Origin: Spiroplasma alleghenense
GTDB lineage: Bacteria; Bacillota_I; Bacilli_A; Mycoplasmatales; Mycoplasmataceae
Assembly: GCF_003363775.1 (NCBI RefSeq)
Contig: NZ_CP031376.1
Location: 806,001 to 870,000, forward strand
Length of the DNA: 64,000 nucleotides
Direction of reading: 5' to 3'
Position 1 is the first letter of the stretch, and every line of letters starts with the position of its first letter. The notes under the pieces were generated by a model. It did not search any database. It saw nothing but the letters and a program-made list of their open reading frames with translations, and was not told the DNA's origin. Shown in pieces: positions 22,623-32,146 of this stretch. A program made the translations under genes and the position numbers.

Positions 22623-23357
22623 ATTGATTTGTTTTAAAATGTCTTGAACAATGCTTGTTGTCATTATAAAAGAAGAAGACTCTGAAATAACTTTTGCTGT
22701 ACTGATTGTAAAGAAAGCTAAGTTATCAAAATCATTTGCTCCACCTGTCATTTTTGAAGAAATTTCTTGGTTAGCCGCTTTTAAGAATTCATCATTTGCA
22801 GATAAAAGTTTTTTTGTCTGACTAACAATTTTATTAAAATCATCAGCTTTGAAGACATCGCTTAAATTATTTTCAAAAAACTTAAAATTACTTGAATTTT
22901 CATTTTTTTTAATAAATGCATCAAAAGCTCTCATAACGTTTGAAATTTGATTTTTTAACAGTTGAATTGCAAAGCTGTTGTTAACTGTTGAATTATTTAA
23001 ATTCTCAACTTCAGCATTATTTCCCAAGTACTTAATTTTTGAAATACAAGTTACTGCAGATTCTAAATTGCTTTTAACTATTTTTGAAAAAACTACGGAC
23101 TTCATAAAGTCTTTCATTTCTTGTTCATTTTTAATGTCAATATTGTTTGTAATAGATTCTACTTTGTCAATACTATCTGATATTAAGATTATTAAATCCT
23201 CAAGTTTTTCATTAGAGTTTTCTTTTTCAATTTTTGAAGAGAGATTAGCTAACTCTGCTTTTAATAAAGATTCATTCGGAAAGATGTCTTTCAACTCTGA
23301 ACAATAGTACTCAACTAACGATTTTAAATTACTTATTCCTATATCGCTTAATAACAT
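22620..23357 (-). CDS. Hypothetical helical protein
   Basis: Not recognised. The 245-residue product is almost all helix-forming (Leu, Lys, Glu, Asn, Ser), with no signal peptide, no membrane segment and no Cys or TGA-Trp codon. Heptad-like spacing in residues 30-80 and 120-170 suggests a helical bundle or short coiled coils. A GTGGGGG ribosome site precedes the ATG, 17 bases after tyrS, so it is the last gene of the DUF948-ytxH-tyrS operon. The neighbours do not indicate a function. Confidence 0.6.
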   Translation of the reverse strand: MLLSDIGISNLKSLVEYYCSELKDIFPNESLLKAELANLSSKIEKENSNEKLEDLIILISDSIDKVESITNNIDIKNEQEMKDFMKSVVFSKIVKSNLESAVTCISKIKYLGNNAEVENLNNSTVNNSFAIQLLKNQISNVMRAFDAFIKKNENSSNFKFFENNLSDVFKADDFNKIVSQTKKLLSANDEFLKAANQEISSKMTGGANDFDNLAFFTISTAKVISESSSFIMTTSIVQDILKQIN

Positions 23358-23374
23358 TTTTAAACCCCCACTTT

Positions 23375-24616
23375 TTACTTAATTATAATAACATAATACT
23401 TTCTTTTTCCTCTTTTGATAACGTAGAAAATTTTATCAATTGCTTGTATATTTTCAATAAAAATATTTTCATCTTTTAGTATTTCATTATTAATAGTAAT
23501 AGCCTTTTGAGCAATAAATTCACGAAGCTCTCTTTTTGAAGTTCCTACCCCAACCTTAATTAAGGAATCTAGGATATTAGTTTTTTTATCAATTTCACAA
23601 CTTGGTAAACTTGAGATTGCACTTTTTAGAACATCAGTTTGTAAACTTAAAATTTCACCATTAAAGAATGCTTTTGAAATTTCTTGAGCCTTTTTTAATC
23701 CTGCTTCACCGTGAACAAATTTGGTAGTTCACTCTGCTAAATTTATTTGCATAATTCTTTTGCTTGGTTCTTTTTTATGATCATCAATAATTTGGTTAAT
23801 TTTTTTCTCATCAAAGTCTGTTAAGAATTTTAAAAGCATTTCACAATCATTATCATCTTGATTAAAGAAGAACTGGTAGAAATCGTATTCACTTGTTTTG
23901 CTTGCATCAAGTCATACAGCCCCTGATTCGGTTTTACCAAACTTGGTACCATCCTTTTTGGTAAGCAAATTCATTGTGATTCCAGCTGCGTGAGAATTCT
24001 CTTTACCCAGTTTTGAAGAAATATAATCAATTCCACTTGTTATATTTCCTCACTGATCACTACCCCCAATTTGTAAATAGCAATCATTGTTTTTATACAA
24101 ATGATAGAAGTCATAAGCTTGCAACATTGTGTATGAAAACTCTGTTACACTAAGTCCAGTTTCAACTCGAGTTGCAATACTTTCCTTTGCCAATAAATAA
24201 CTTAAGTTAAATGATTTACCAACATCTCTTAAAAACTCAATTAAAGTCATTGGTTTTAATCAATTAGCATTATTTTCAAATTCAACTTTTGAAATCATTT
24301 TTTTTAATTGAGCGTTTATTCCTTTAACATTAATTTCTAGTTGTTCATTTGTTAAAAAAGCTCTTTCATCTTTTTTAAAACTAGGATCGCCGATCATTCC
24401 AGTGGCTCCCCCAACAACAGCAATGGGTTTAAATCCTGCTTTTTGAAATCTTAGTAGGTTTATGATTTGAATTAAATGTCCAACATGTAACGAATCAGCT
24501 GTTGGGTCAAAACCACAGTAAACTCCCTTACCGTTTTTTTGAGCAAATTCTATTTTTGCTTCATTTGTGAATTGTTTAAGTAATCCTCTTCATTCCAATT
24601 CCTTTAAAATATTCAT
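23375..24616 (-). CDS. tyrS: Tyrosyl-tRNA synthetase
   Basis: Class I aminoacyl-tRNA synthetase that charges tRNA-Tyr, 413 residues. The HIGH motif is HVGH in [15 protein letters not shown] (residues ~37-50), the KMSKS-loop is [13 protein letters not shown] as in the bacterial TyrRS-alpha group, and GGSDQWGN and YDFYQFFFN are typical. The C-terminal ~65 residues form the S4-like tRNA-binding domain. TGA-Trp codons break the frame at GGSDQ-W and at two other sites. Tail residues end at TAA 23375-23377. It follows the YtxH-like gene by 18 bases. Confidence 0.96.
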
Positions 24617-24634
24617 CTTGATCTTCCTTTTTAA

Positions 24635-25180
24635 TTATTCTGCAACTGTTTTTTTTGTTTTAATTTTTCGAATCGAAGTTTTAGTTTCTGAACTATTTAA
24701 CTTTTCCTCAATTTGTTGGTCACTTGGTTGGTGAGTTTTTTTCGAAACCTCAATTAATGGTCCATTTGATTTTTCATAAATATCTGTTGCTCCATCAATT
24801 GCACTGACAGTCATTCCAGCAACATCTTTTGTGATAGCAATTACATTGGGTGACATAGCAATTGATTTACCAATTTTTAAAGCACCGACTCCAATTTTCT
24901 CTAAGGCTTTATAAGCAATTTCCTTTGTTTTAGCTAAATCTAATTCTTCACTAGCCAAACGCACAGAATCAAGTTGCATTTCAATATTAGCAACTACTTC
25001 ATCTGATTCTTGTCCTTGAGATTTTTCTCAAACCTCTTCTAAAGTGATTATTAATTTTTTAATTTGTGGTCGATACTTCTTCAAACTTTTCATAAAGTCC
25101 GCTCTTAACTCAACACCTTTTTTTGGTGCTAACATCATTCCTAAAGTTACTCAGCCAGCTATTTTTATCAATTTAAACAT
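24635..25180 (-). CDS. YtxH-like protein
   Basis: A 181-residue protein. Near the N-terminus a short hydrophobic helix followed by MMLAPKKGVELRADF matches the GLLLAPKSGKETR pattern of YtxH/gas-vesicle-like proteins, which are stress-linked and membrane-attached in Firmicutes. The rest is amphipathic helix and a Lys/Thr-rich tail. TAGGTGG stands before the ATG. Two TGA-Trp codons, so the N-terminal 66 residues would be missed under the standard code. The gene directly upstream is a DUF948-like protein, the same pairing as ytxG-ytxH in Bacillus, which strengthens the call. Biochemical role unknown. Confidence 0.68.
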
Positions 25181-25196
25181 TTAAAAATCCACCTAA

Positions 25197-25547
25197 CTAA
25201 TCCGCTGAATTTGCAAATTCACGTAATTTATCAACTAATTTATAAGCGATGTCACGATTTTTGGTTGCAACTTTTACTCATGATTTAACATTTCTTTTAG
25301 CGAAAGCATCAAAAATATCAATATAATTTGAAGCTTTGGCAATTGTTTCCACTGAAGCGTTCAGCATTTCTGATTTATAAGCTAAATCTTCAAAGAAATA
25401 GTCAACTTTTTTAGCTGCAACTCCGATTTTTCTTAAAGTAGCCATTGAGTAGAGAACCAGGATAATTGTAAGTACAAGTAAAATAAAAATCAAAACAATC
25501 TGAGTTGTTTGAACTGAAGTATTTGCTAATAATAAACTATTTTTCAT
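25197..25547 (-). CDS. DUF948-like membrane-anchored protein
   Basis: A 116-residue protein with one N-terminal membrane helix (about residues 15-37, VLIFILLVLTIILVLYS) and a helical cytoplasmic part of the kind seen in DUF948 (YtxG) proteins. A TGA-Trp at 25278-25280 extends it by 28 residues to TAG at 25197. The stop codon overlaps the ribosome site of the YtxH-like gene, so the two are coupled. In Bacillus the pair belongs to the general stress response; here only the arrangement is conserved, and no stress promoter was identified. Confidence 0.65.
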
Positions 25548-25585
25548 ATCTAATCTGTCCTTTTACTACTACAATTATACATTAT

Positions 25586-25626
25586 AAAAAAGATTATGAT
25601 TTTTTTTTGTCAAAAATCATAATCTT
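25586..25626 (-). terminator. Terminator of the coiled-coil gene
   Basis: A 15-bp stem AAGATTATGATTTTT / AAAAATCATAATCTT (25590-25604 with 25612-25626). T-run on the minus strand. It separates the ytpR-pncB-coiled-coil operon from the DUF948 operon. Confidence 0.75.
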
Positions 25627-25634
25627 CTTGTGTA

Positions 25635-27419
25635 TTAATTTTTAAAATAGTCTTTTCATCTTTTAGAATCAGAACTGGTGATAACTTCTTTAAATTCAAT
25701 TGTGTCAGCTTTATTATCCAATTCACGAGCCTTGGCCATTACCATTGTGTTATTTCAACCCTTTTGATTGGCCTTAGCAACCGGAATCTCCATAGTTAAA
25801 GTCAAATTAGCTTTTTCATTCATTTTCATCATTCGTTCAAAAATAGGATTTCTATCGCGCATATATTGTAAGTTACCATGATTTTGAAGTTGCTTATGAT
25901 AATTGGACTGCCAAGAATCTTTTGGTTGAGCAACTCTCTCAAATCCCCCTTTTGCAACCTGGGAATTGATTACCTTTAATTTATTTGCTCGACCTGCAGA
26001 AGCAATGCTGGCATTTTCATAAATTTGCTTACGACGATCTTTTAAACTAAGGTTTTGAAAATCAGATTTAATCTTGGGCATTTCTTTATTAATCTTACGC
26101 ATCGCCTTAACAAAGTTACTTTTAGTTTCAATTGTTTTTGAAATTAATTCTGGAGTTTGTAGGTCGTTATTTTCTAGCAATTCAATGCTCATTTCCATCT
26201 CACTGGTTTTTTCAATTAAACGATCAATTTTCTTTTCCAATTTTGCAAAGTTTTTAGAAATTGATTTGAAACTTTTTTCTTGTTGATTTTCTGGTAACTT
26301 TTTAATTGATTCTAGACTCTCTAAAAACACCTTTTCTCTTGGCAAAATTAAAGTTGGATCTAAAAAACGATCATTACCACGACTATTAATTTTATCTTCA
26401 CTAATTTGATTTCTTTTACGAGGAATTATTAGGTTAGGTTCTTTTTTTGTTGGAGTGGTTAAAGGACTTGGGTTTTGAATTGAACTATTACTTGCCTTTT
26501 TGTTTAACAGTTCTAGTGACTTTTTTAGAGCCTTTTTCTCCTCTTCATTTTTTTGTAAATATTTTTGGGTTTCTTTGATCAATTCTTCTGAATGCGGTTT
26601 TTTACCATACATTTTTTGAAACTTATCAATCTTTTTACTTAACTCTTCTAATTCTTTTTGTTTTTCATTTAAAAGAATTTCTTTTTCAGATAAAATTTTA
26701 AGTTTTTGTTCGATATTATCTTGAATCATAATTAACTCGTTAGTTCTTTCAATATCAAAATCATCTTGACCAAGTTCTAATGTATGTGATTTATGGAAAC
26801 GATCTGCTTTTTGAGAATTTTTCTCAGCTACTCTAAAATTAAATGATTTTGTGCTTGCTAAAGTATTATCCAAATTATTTTCGCGTTTTTTGGCTTGTTC
26901 AGCTTCTAAACGACGAGCTCTTTGTAAATCAGTTTCATAACCTTTTTGACTATTTTGTTCTAAATAATCACGAGCACGATTTGAGTAACTATTTAATTCT
27001 GATTTTGTTAAATCAGTATATAAGTCATCGGAATGAATTCCTGATTTTCTCGCTTCTTCAATTCTTCTTAATTTTGAAATTACAGGATTGCTTTCCTCTA
27101 ATTCACTAATTAGATTTTCGCTGTTTTTTTGAGCATTGGCAATCACTTGACCAAGTTGGCCCGAAAGAGCCGGCTTTTTGGCACGCAAGGTTTCTAAGTG
27201 TTCCTTAACCAAAGCTTGGTTTTCTTGTTCTGAAATACCAACTTGTTGACCCACAGGATTGACATTTTCATCAGAATTTTTATCAGAAAAAACTGGATCC
27301 AAGTTTAAAATTGGATCATCATCAAAAGCTCAGTGATTTGGTTGTCTTTCTTTAACTCCGTCCTCAACTGAACTAGTTTTGTCATTTTTATTTTCATTTT
27401 TTTTCTTAAATAATCCCAT
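25635..27419 (-). CDS. Long coiled-coil protein, unknown function
   Basis: Not recognised. The 594-residue product is cytosolic and very charged. The first ~120 residues are acidic and Pro/Asn-rich, starting MGLFKKKNENK; residues ~230-330 are a strong coiled coil (leucine-rich, Glu/Lys repeats such as EKEILLNEKQKELEELSKK); a second coil lies near 405-470; the C-terminus is basic. It looks structural. The start at 27417-27419 has AAGAGG; an apparent later Met at 27302 would drop 39 residues and lacks a site. Two TGA-Trp codons frame the middle block. It follows pncB by 52 bases. Confidence 0.65.
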
Positions 27420-27471
27420 AAATATTCCTCTTACTCTTATTTTACTATTTTTTAATATTAATTAAAGTCTT

Positions 27472-28527
27472 TTAGTTAATTCTTACCAAACGGCTTGATT
27501 CAATATATTCACGACCAAATTTTGCCTGTTTAACACCATTTAGCAGAACACTGTCCCCAGTAAAACTAGATACTGATTTTGTAATAGCTTCTCCAACCCC
27601 ATAAATATCAACAGGAGCATTTTGTCTTTCAAATTGACTAATTTTTTGAGAATCAAAACCTGAAGAAACAATGATTTTTACATGACCATATCCTTCTTGG
27701 TCCAAACTGCTTCTTAGTCTTTTTACTAATTCAACATTAACACCATTTAATTCCTGTCCCTTTTCAGGTTTAATACTTTGTAAACTCTTATCAACTAGAT
27801 TTTTAGCAGTATCAATTCTGACAAATTTCAAGCGCTCTTTAAACTCCTTACAACATTTCAACGCATCAGTAATACAGTCGTTGTTATAGTCAATTAAAGC
27901 CACCAAAGGAACTTGCGGATAGGTTTTCTCAAAATCTTTAAGAGCAGCAATTAAATCTCCATTATAGGCTTGAATTAAAGCGTGAGGCATTGTTCCTGAT
28001 GGCTTTTTAACTCTTAAATCATCGATAAATTCAATGGCAGCTAAGGAAACAAAATTGGTCATGCCTCCGTGATAAGAAGCCAATCCGTCAAATGCTTGAT
28101 TAAAGTAAATATCGGCGCGGTCATTCATATTTAAAACTGTTTTTGAACCTGCAGCTTGCATAATTCTAGCCGAGTTGGTAGCCACACTTGTCATACGAGA
28201 TAAAATCCCATCAATCATCCCTTCAAGAAAACCAAAGTCTTGATAGTGACCAGTTATTCTCAAAACTGGCTCTAAAGGGTTGATTATGCTGGTTTCGGGT
28301 AATGCTCAAATTTCTAATTCTTCAAATTTTTTGCAAGAAAATTTTAATAATTCAATAACTACATCAATCCCTGAAAGAATTGCATTTTCAGTTCTTTGAA
28401 AAAATTGCATAGTAATTTTTGCTTCTGGATTATTTTTTTCTAAAATTGTTTTAGTTTTAATAAAGTAGTCTGCTAAGTATTCGTTATTTAAAACTCTTTC
28501 GTCAAAGTGGTACTTATTTGCTTTCAA
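27472..28527 (-). CDS. pncB: Nicotinate phosphoribosyltransferase
   Basis: Salvages nicotinate with PRPP to nicotinate mononucleotide, the first step of the Preiss-Handler NAD route. The 351-residue protein has QFFQRTENAILSG near the start, LEPVLRITGHYQDFGFLEG, and C-terminal SSGFDSQKI, all typical of the nicotinate phosphoribosyltransferase fold (phosphoribosyl-binding loop in the last third). One TGA-Trp. The initiation codon is TTG at 28525-28527: upstream in-frame codons contain no ATG or GTG and the next Met is 40 residues in. The gene overlaps the end of ytpR by 14 bases, with GAGAGAAG as a weak ribosome site, so it is probably expressed by coupling. Confidence 0.85.
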
Positions 28528-29137
28528 AATTTTCTTCTCTCACTTTCATGAAGTCCTGTCCTATATATTTTTCTCAATTCTTATCTAAAATGATGATTCC
28601 ATCGCTAAAATTATGATTTTTTAGTTTTAGTTCGTTAGCCGAGCACAACATTCCAAAAGATTCAAATCCTTTTAGTTTTGAAGGCTTAATTTGTTGTCCG
28701 TTTGGCATTCAAGTCCCAATCGTAGCTAAAACAACCAAGCTATTAACAACTACATTTTTAGCACCACAAATAATTTGCAACTCATTTTCTCCATCATAAA
28801 CTCGACAAAGATTTAGATGAGTTTCAGGGATTGGCTCAGCTTTTACTATTTTAGCAACGGTTAGTTGAGGTGAGTGAGTGATTGGATTTATTTTTAACTC
28901 TTTTAATGATTTATTGACAATTTTAATAGCTTCAGGACTATGACTAACAAGTCCGGGATTTAAACCTGTTTCCTTGCTGATTTTTAAAATATTCAGACTT
29001 ACTAAGTCATTATCATCAAAAATGGCTATCATATCCTCTTTTTTAACTACTATAGGTTTAATTAAACTTGAATCGCTTCAAGTTACTAATAATGATTCAA
29101 ATTGTTCATTATAATACATTCCTACTTTTGAATTCAT
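28514..29137 (-). CDS. YtpR-family tRNA-binding protein
   Basis: A 207-residue stand-alone tRNA-binding OB-fold protein, related to the N-terminal EMAP domain of PheT. VAKIVKAEPIPETHLNLCRVYDG and LQIICGAKNVV lie in the OB-fold, and CSANELKL near residue 168 is the conserved closing motif. Two or three TGA-Trp codons (WSDSSLI near the start, WMPNGQ). The ATG at 29135-29137 is the first in frame. It is transcribed away from the DegV genes and overlaps pncB. Family members bind tRNA or act as cofactors of translation enzymes; the exact partner is unknown. Confidence 0.8.
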
Positions 29138-29169
29138 TTGATTATCTCCAAACTATTTAAATATTTCTA

Positions 29170-29197
29170 TTGAATATTATTATATCAATTATATAAT
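29170..29197 (+). promoter_or_regulatory. Promoter of the DegV genes
   Basis: TTGAAT (29170-29175), 16 bases, TATAAT (29192-29197), about 33 bases before the first degV start, which carries an AAGATGGAGG ribosome site. Confidence 0.6.
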
Positions 29198-29229
29198 ATT
29201 ATAGTCTCAAAAAGATGGAGGAAATTAAA

Positions 29230-30060
29230 ATGAAAATTGCAATATTAACAGATTCATCATTTGATGGTAATATGAATGAATTTAAAGATTTATTCAAAGT
29301 ACCACTAATGATAACAAGAGATAACGGTCAGCAGATAAAAGATGACGAAAATCTAAGTTATGATGATTTTTATAAAATGCTTGAAGTTGAAAAACTCAAG
29401 ACATCACAAACAATTCCCGAAGAAATGTTAAACAAATGAGATGCCTTATTAAAAGATTATGATCAAGTGATTGTAGCCTTACTTTCAAAGGGTTTATCAG
29501 GTCAGTATAACACAGCAGTAATGCTTGCAAACGATGAGCCATACAAAGGTAAAATTATTGTTATTGATACCAATGGTGTAAGTGTTGTTTTAAGTAGGAT
29601 TATTGAGAAAATTACAGAAATGATAAATGATGGCAAAGATGGTTATGAAATAAAAGAAGTAATCGAAAGTAAAACTAACAAAGATTTCAGAGGATTTATC
29701 ATTCCTAAAAATTTAGAAGTTTTAAAGCGAGGTGGTAGAATTAAACCAGCTGCAGCTGCATTAGCTAAGCTTTTAAAAATAACACCAATTTTAAGATATG
29801 ATGGAGAAATTGATAAATTCGATACAACTAGAACCTTTAAAAAGGCAATTAAGGAGTCTATCGAGCAAATTAAAAAAGAGTGTCCTGAAGCAGATACAAT
29901 TGATATCAGTTATTCAAAATCTGAGCAGTCATTGATGGATCAGGTGAAAGAACTTGTCTTAGAATCAGGAATGAAAATCGGAAAATTCGATCAATTATCA
30001 AACGTGATAGCAACCCACACTGGAACAGAAACGTTCGCGTTAATGTGCTGGTTGAGTTAA
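29230..30060 (+). CDS. DegV-family fatty-acid-binding protein
   Basis: A 276-residue DegV protein. These bind a fatty acid in a cleft between two domains and hand it to FakA for phosphorylation in Firmicutes. The N-terminal MKIAILTDSSFDG, the KTSQTIPEE loop and LSKGLSGQYNTA (binding SG-Y/T motif) are typical; LKRGGRIKPAAAAL near residue 165 is the conserved second-domain motif. One TGA-Trp. The ATG at 29230 follows GGAGG; an earlier in-frame ATG overlaps the ribosome site. It is followed by a second DegV gene 15 bases later. No fakA lies in this window, so a partner is expected elsewhere. Confidence 0.9.
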
Positions 30061-30075
30061 AGGAGTAAAAGAAGA

Positions 30076-30933
30076 ATGAAAATAGGTGTTTTATTAGATA
30101 GTTCTAGTGGAACTACGAACGAAGAACTAAAAGGAACCAACATCGAGGTAATCCCTTTGCACATTATTTTAGAAGATGAAAGCGATTTAAGCGATACAAG
30201 AGAAAATATCGAAAAATATGATGTCTATAAAAGAGTTAACGACAAAGAAAACGTTAAAACTAGCCAAGCATCACCAGGAGAACTTGAGATCAAGTATACT
30301 GAAATGCTTAAAAAATACGATCATATCATTCATATTACTATAACTAAAAATATTTCAAGTATGCAAGATACTGCAGTTATGGTTTCCAACCAAGAAGAGT
30401 TCAAGGGTAAAATTACAGTTCCAGAACATAATCTGGCAGCAACAGCAATTAAGGACTGTGCTTTATATCTGAACAAACTAATTAAAGAAGATGAGAAAGA
30501 TGTAAATACTTTAGTTAAGAAAATTACGGAATTTGAAAATAAATTTATAGCAATAATCGTGCCAGGTGATTTATCAAAACTAGCAAAAGGTGGCCGAGCA
30601 GTTAAAATTTTTGCTTCAATCCTGAATGCTTTTAAAACTAAAGCAGTTATTCACTGGGCGGCAAAACCCAAAAAAATTGCCATGGCAAGAAAGTTAAGTA
30701 TTATTATCGAAAAAGTTTCAGGAATGCTTGATAAAACTTACGGTAAAAACGGTTATAACTTAAAATTATTGACAACATGAGACATCCCTAAGAGACTTCT
30801 AGAGAACACTCGCTCAGAATTAGAGGCAGAAGGAATTAAATTTGAAGAAGCTTACCTTCCATCAATTTATGCAGTTCATGCAGGAATTGATACTTTAGGT
30901 TTTGTAGCATATAGCAAAGAATTTGATTACTAA
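30076..30933 (+). CDS. DegV-family fatty-acid-binding protein, paralogue
   Basis: A second DegV protein, 285 residues, with KIGVLLDSSSGTTN at the N-terminus, KTSQASPGE and the lipid-headgroup motif TITKNISSMQDTA, and LAKGGRAVKIFAS in the second domain. It is clearly a diverged copy of the gene at 29230 (same motifs in the same order, low identity between), probably with another lipid or partner preference. One TGA-Trp at 30778-30780 precedes the last 51 residues. AAAGGAG serves its ATG and overlaps the upstream stop. The operon ends at the hairpin just after the TAA. Confidence 0.88.
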
Positions 30934-30943
30934 TTAAAAATTT

Positions 30944-30973
30944 AAAAAACACCTTTAAAAGGTGTTTTTTTAG
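30944..30973 (+). terminator. Terminator of DegV operon
   Basis: Perfect stem AAAAAACACCTTT / AAAGGTGTTTTTT followed by T, 11 bases after the second degV stop. Confidence 0.85.
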
Positions 30974-31064
30974 GCTCAAATGAGGTTATTTGATATCTTG
31001 TTAGACATTTTTACATCTTATTTACAAATTGCATTAAATCACCCATTTTATTACCATAAATAAA
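30974..31064. other. Short intergenic region
   Basis: About 90 AT-rich bases between the DegV terminator and the terminator of tRNA-Trp(CCA). No gene or repeat is seen in it. Confidence 0.3.
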
Positions 31065-31083
31065 AAAGCCACTAAGTGGCTTT
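31062..31083 (-). terminator. Terminator of tRNA-Trp(CCA)
   Basis: The minus strand reads AAAGCCAC-TTA-GTGGCTTT followed by T-run. It lies 15 bases beyond the CCA end of the tRNA. Confidence 0.8.
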
Positions 31084-31097
31084 AAAAAAGTTAAATT

Positions 31098-31173
31098 TGG
31101 CAGGGGTGACAGGACTTGAACCCGCGACACTCGGATTTGGAGTCCGATGTTCTACCAACTGAACTACACCCCT
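31098..31173 (-). tRNA. trnW: tRNA-Trp, anticodon CCA
   Basis: A 76-base cloverleaf with acceptor AGGGGTG/CACCCCT, discriminator G and an encoded CCA tail. The anticodon loop CTCCAAA gives anticodon CCA, reading UGG. It is identical to the neighbouring tRNA-Trp except for the middle of the anticodon loop, which shows recent duplication or gene conversion. A terminator lies between the two genes, so this copy is expected to be transcribed only by read-through or from a weak promoter. Confidence 0.97.
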
Positions 31174-31200
31174 ATAAAAAAAGACCACTTTGTGGTCGTT
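31174..31200 (-). terminator. Terminator between the tandem tRNA-Trp genes
   Basis: The minus strand forms GACCAC-AAA-GTGGTC (31183-31197) and runs into TTTTTTT. It comes directly after the UCA-tRNA and before the CCA-tRNA. Confidence 0.85.
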
Positions 31201-31210
31201 TGTTTTTAAA

Positions 31211-31286
31211 TGGCAGGGGTGACAGGACTTGAACCCGCGACACTCGGATTTGAAGTCCGATGTTCTACCAACTGAACTACACCCCT
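31211..31286 (-). tRNA. trnW: tRNA-Trp, anticodon TCA (reads UGA)
   Basis: A 76-base cloverleaf with encoded CCA. Anticodon loop CTTCAAA gives anticodon UCA, which reads UGA as Trp and UGG by wobble. It is the direct molecular basis of code 4 in this genome and agrees with the in-frame TGA codons in almost every CDS. It is the promoter-proximal gene of the pair, as in other mollicutes, where this species dominates. Confidence 0.97.
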
Positions 31287-31302
31287 ATTTTTCAACAAAA
31301 TA

Positions 31303-31308
31303 ATTATA
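31303..31308 (-). promoter_or_regulatory. -10 element of tRNA-Trp genes
   Basis: TATAAT on the minus strand, 16 bases upstream of the UCA-tRNA. The -35 region is not consensus. Confidence 0.45.
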
Positions 31309-31334
31309 CTTCATTTTTGCAAAAATTTCATTAA

Positions 31335-31368
31335 AAAAATCAAAAGTGGGTCATTTTAACCCACTTTT
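31335..31368 (-). terminator. Terminator of the Fur/ACP operon
   Basis: A 10-bp stem AAAAGTGGGT / ACCCACTTTT with a 7-base loop. The minus strand continues GATTTTTTT. It lies 38 bases after the Fur-family stop codon. Confidence 0.8.
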
Positions 31369-31406
31369 ATTTTTATAAATTAAATTCTAAAACTAAATTT
31401 TATTTA

Positions 31407-31892
31407 TTAAAATTTCTCAACAATTTTGTTTTCGTGAGTCATATCAACTTGTTGTTTTCCTTCAATTCGACATGTATCACATATACCGTGAGCCTCGATT
31501 TTTAAATGATTACTTGTAAGATTATTTTCTTTACAAATCTTCTTAATTTCCTCAAGAACACTATTTTGTTCTTCTGATTCTTCCACATGCAATACTTTTG
31601 CACATAAATCACATTTTAAGTGAATTGAGCTATCTCCTAGAACTTCATAAATAATATGTTTACCGTTGAATGTATTGGCAAAAATTAAATGTTCATTTAG
31701 AAGCATGTCTAAAGTATTATATACTGACATTACATTTACTGAACCAAATTCTTTTTCAACCTCTTTAATGATCGCGCTTGCTGACACGTGTTGTTTTCTA
31801 GTGATTACCTTGATTATTGATAATCTTGCTCCAGTTAGTCTTACACCTTTTCTTTTTAAGGATTGAACCATTTTCTCGTACGTTAAAGTCAT
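31407..31892 (-). CDS. Fur-family metalloregulator (Fur/PerR type)
   Basis: A 161-residue DNA-binding regulator. The winged helix holds KRKGVRLTGARLSIIKVI and SVNVMSVYNTLDMLLNE (recognition helix, NxxSVYNTL), and the dimerisation domain shows IHLKCDLCAKV plus CDTCRIEG, two Cys pairs able to hold structural zinc. The AAAGGTGG site serves the first Met, chosen over the Met at residue 8. Without the full set of metal ligands I cannot separate Fur, PerR and Zur; HLKCDLC is compatible with PerR. It is the last gene of an operon with acpP and two unknown genes. Confidence 0.85.
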   Translation of the reverse strand: MTLTYEKMVQSLKRKGVRLTGARLSIIKVITRKQHVSASAIIKEVEKEFGSVNVMSVYNTLDMLLNEHLIFANTFNGKHIIYEVLGDSSIHLKCDLCAKVLHVEESEEQNSVLEEIKKICKENNLTSNHLKIEAHGICDTCRIEGKQQVDMTHENKIVEKF

Positions 31893-31904
31893 CTTTCTCC
31901 ACCT

Positions 31905-32129
31905 TTATTTTTTTAATTCTGCAATTATTTTTTCGAGTTGCCCTATTGTTTGAATACCCGGCAATTCATCATCTGGTATTGTAAATCCCAGATTTTCTTC
32001 TAATTCAACTACTAAATCCATCAAATCTAAAGAGTCAAGACCAAGATTTTTGAATAAAGTGTCTTTGTTTATTTCACCTTTTGCGCCTTTTTGTTTAAGA
32101 GCTTTTTTAATTTCTTCAAAATATTTCAT
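31905..32129 (-). CDS. acpP: Acyl carrier protein
   Basis: A 74-residue acidic carrier protein whose phosphopantetheine attachment motif is GLDSLDLMDLV, the Ser being residue 33. It needs CoA-derived 4'-phosphopantetheine, which this organism can make (coaD and coaX are in the window). In mollicutes without complete fatty-acid synthesis, ACP supports phospholipid acyl transfer (PlsX/PlsC) and possibly lipoate handling. AGAGGTG precedes the ATG. The gene starts 17 bases after the unknown gene at 32147 and is followed by the Fur-family gene after 12 bases. Confidence 0.93.
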   Translation of the reverse strand: MKYFEEIKKALKQKGAKGEINKDTLFKNLGLDSLDLMDLVVELEENLGFTIPDDELPGIQTIGQLEKIIAELKK

Positions 32130-32146
32130 TTAATAAACACCTCTTT

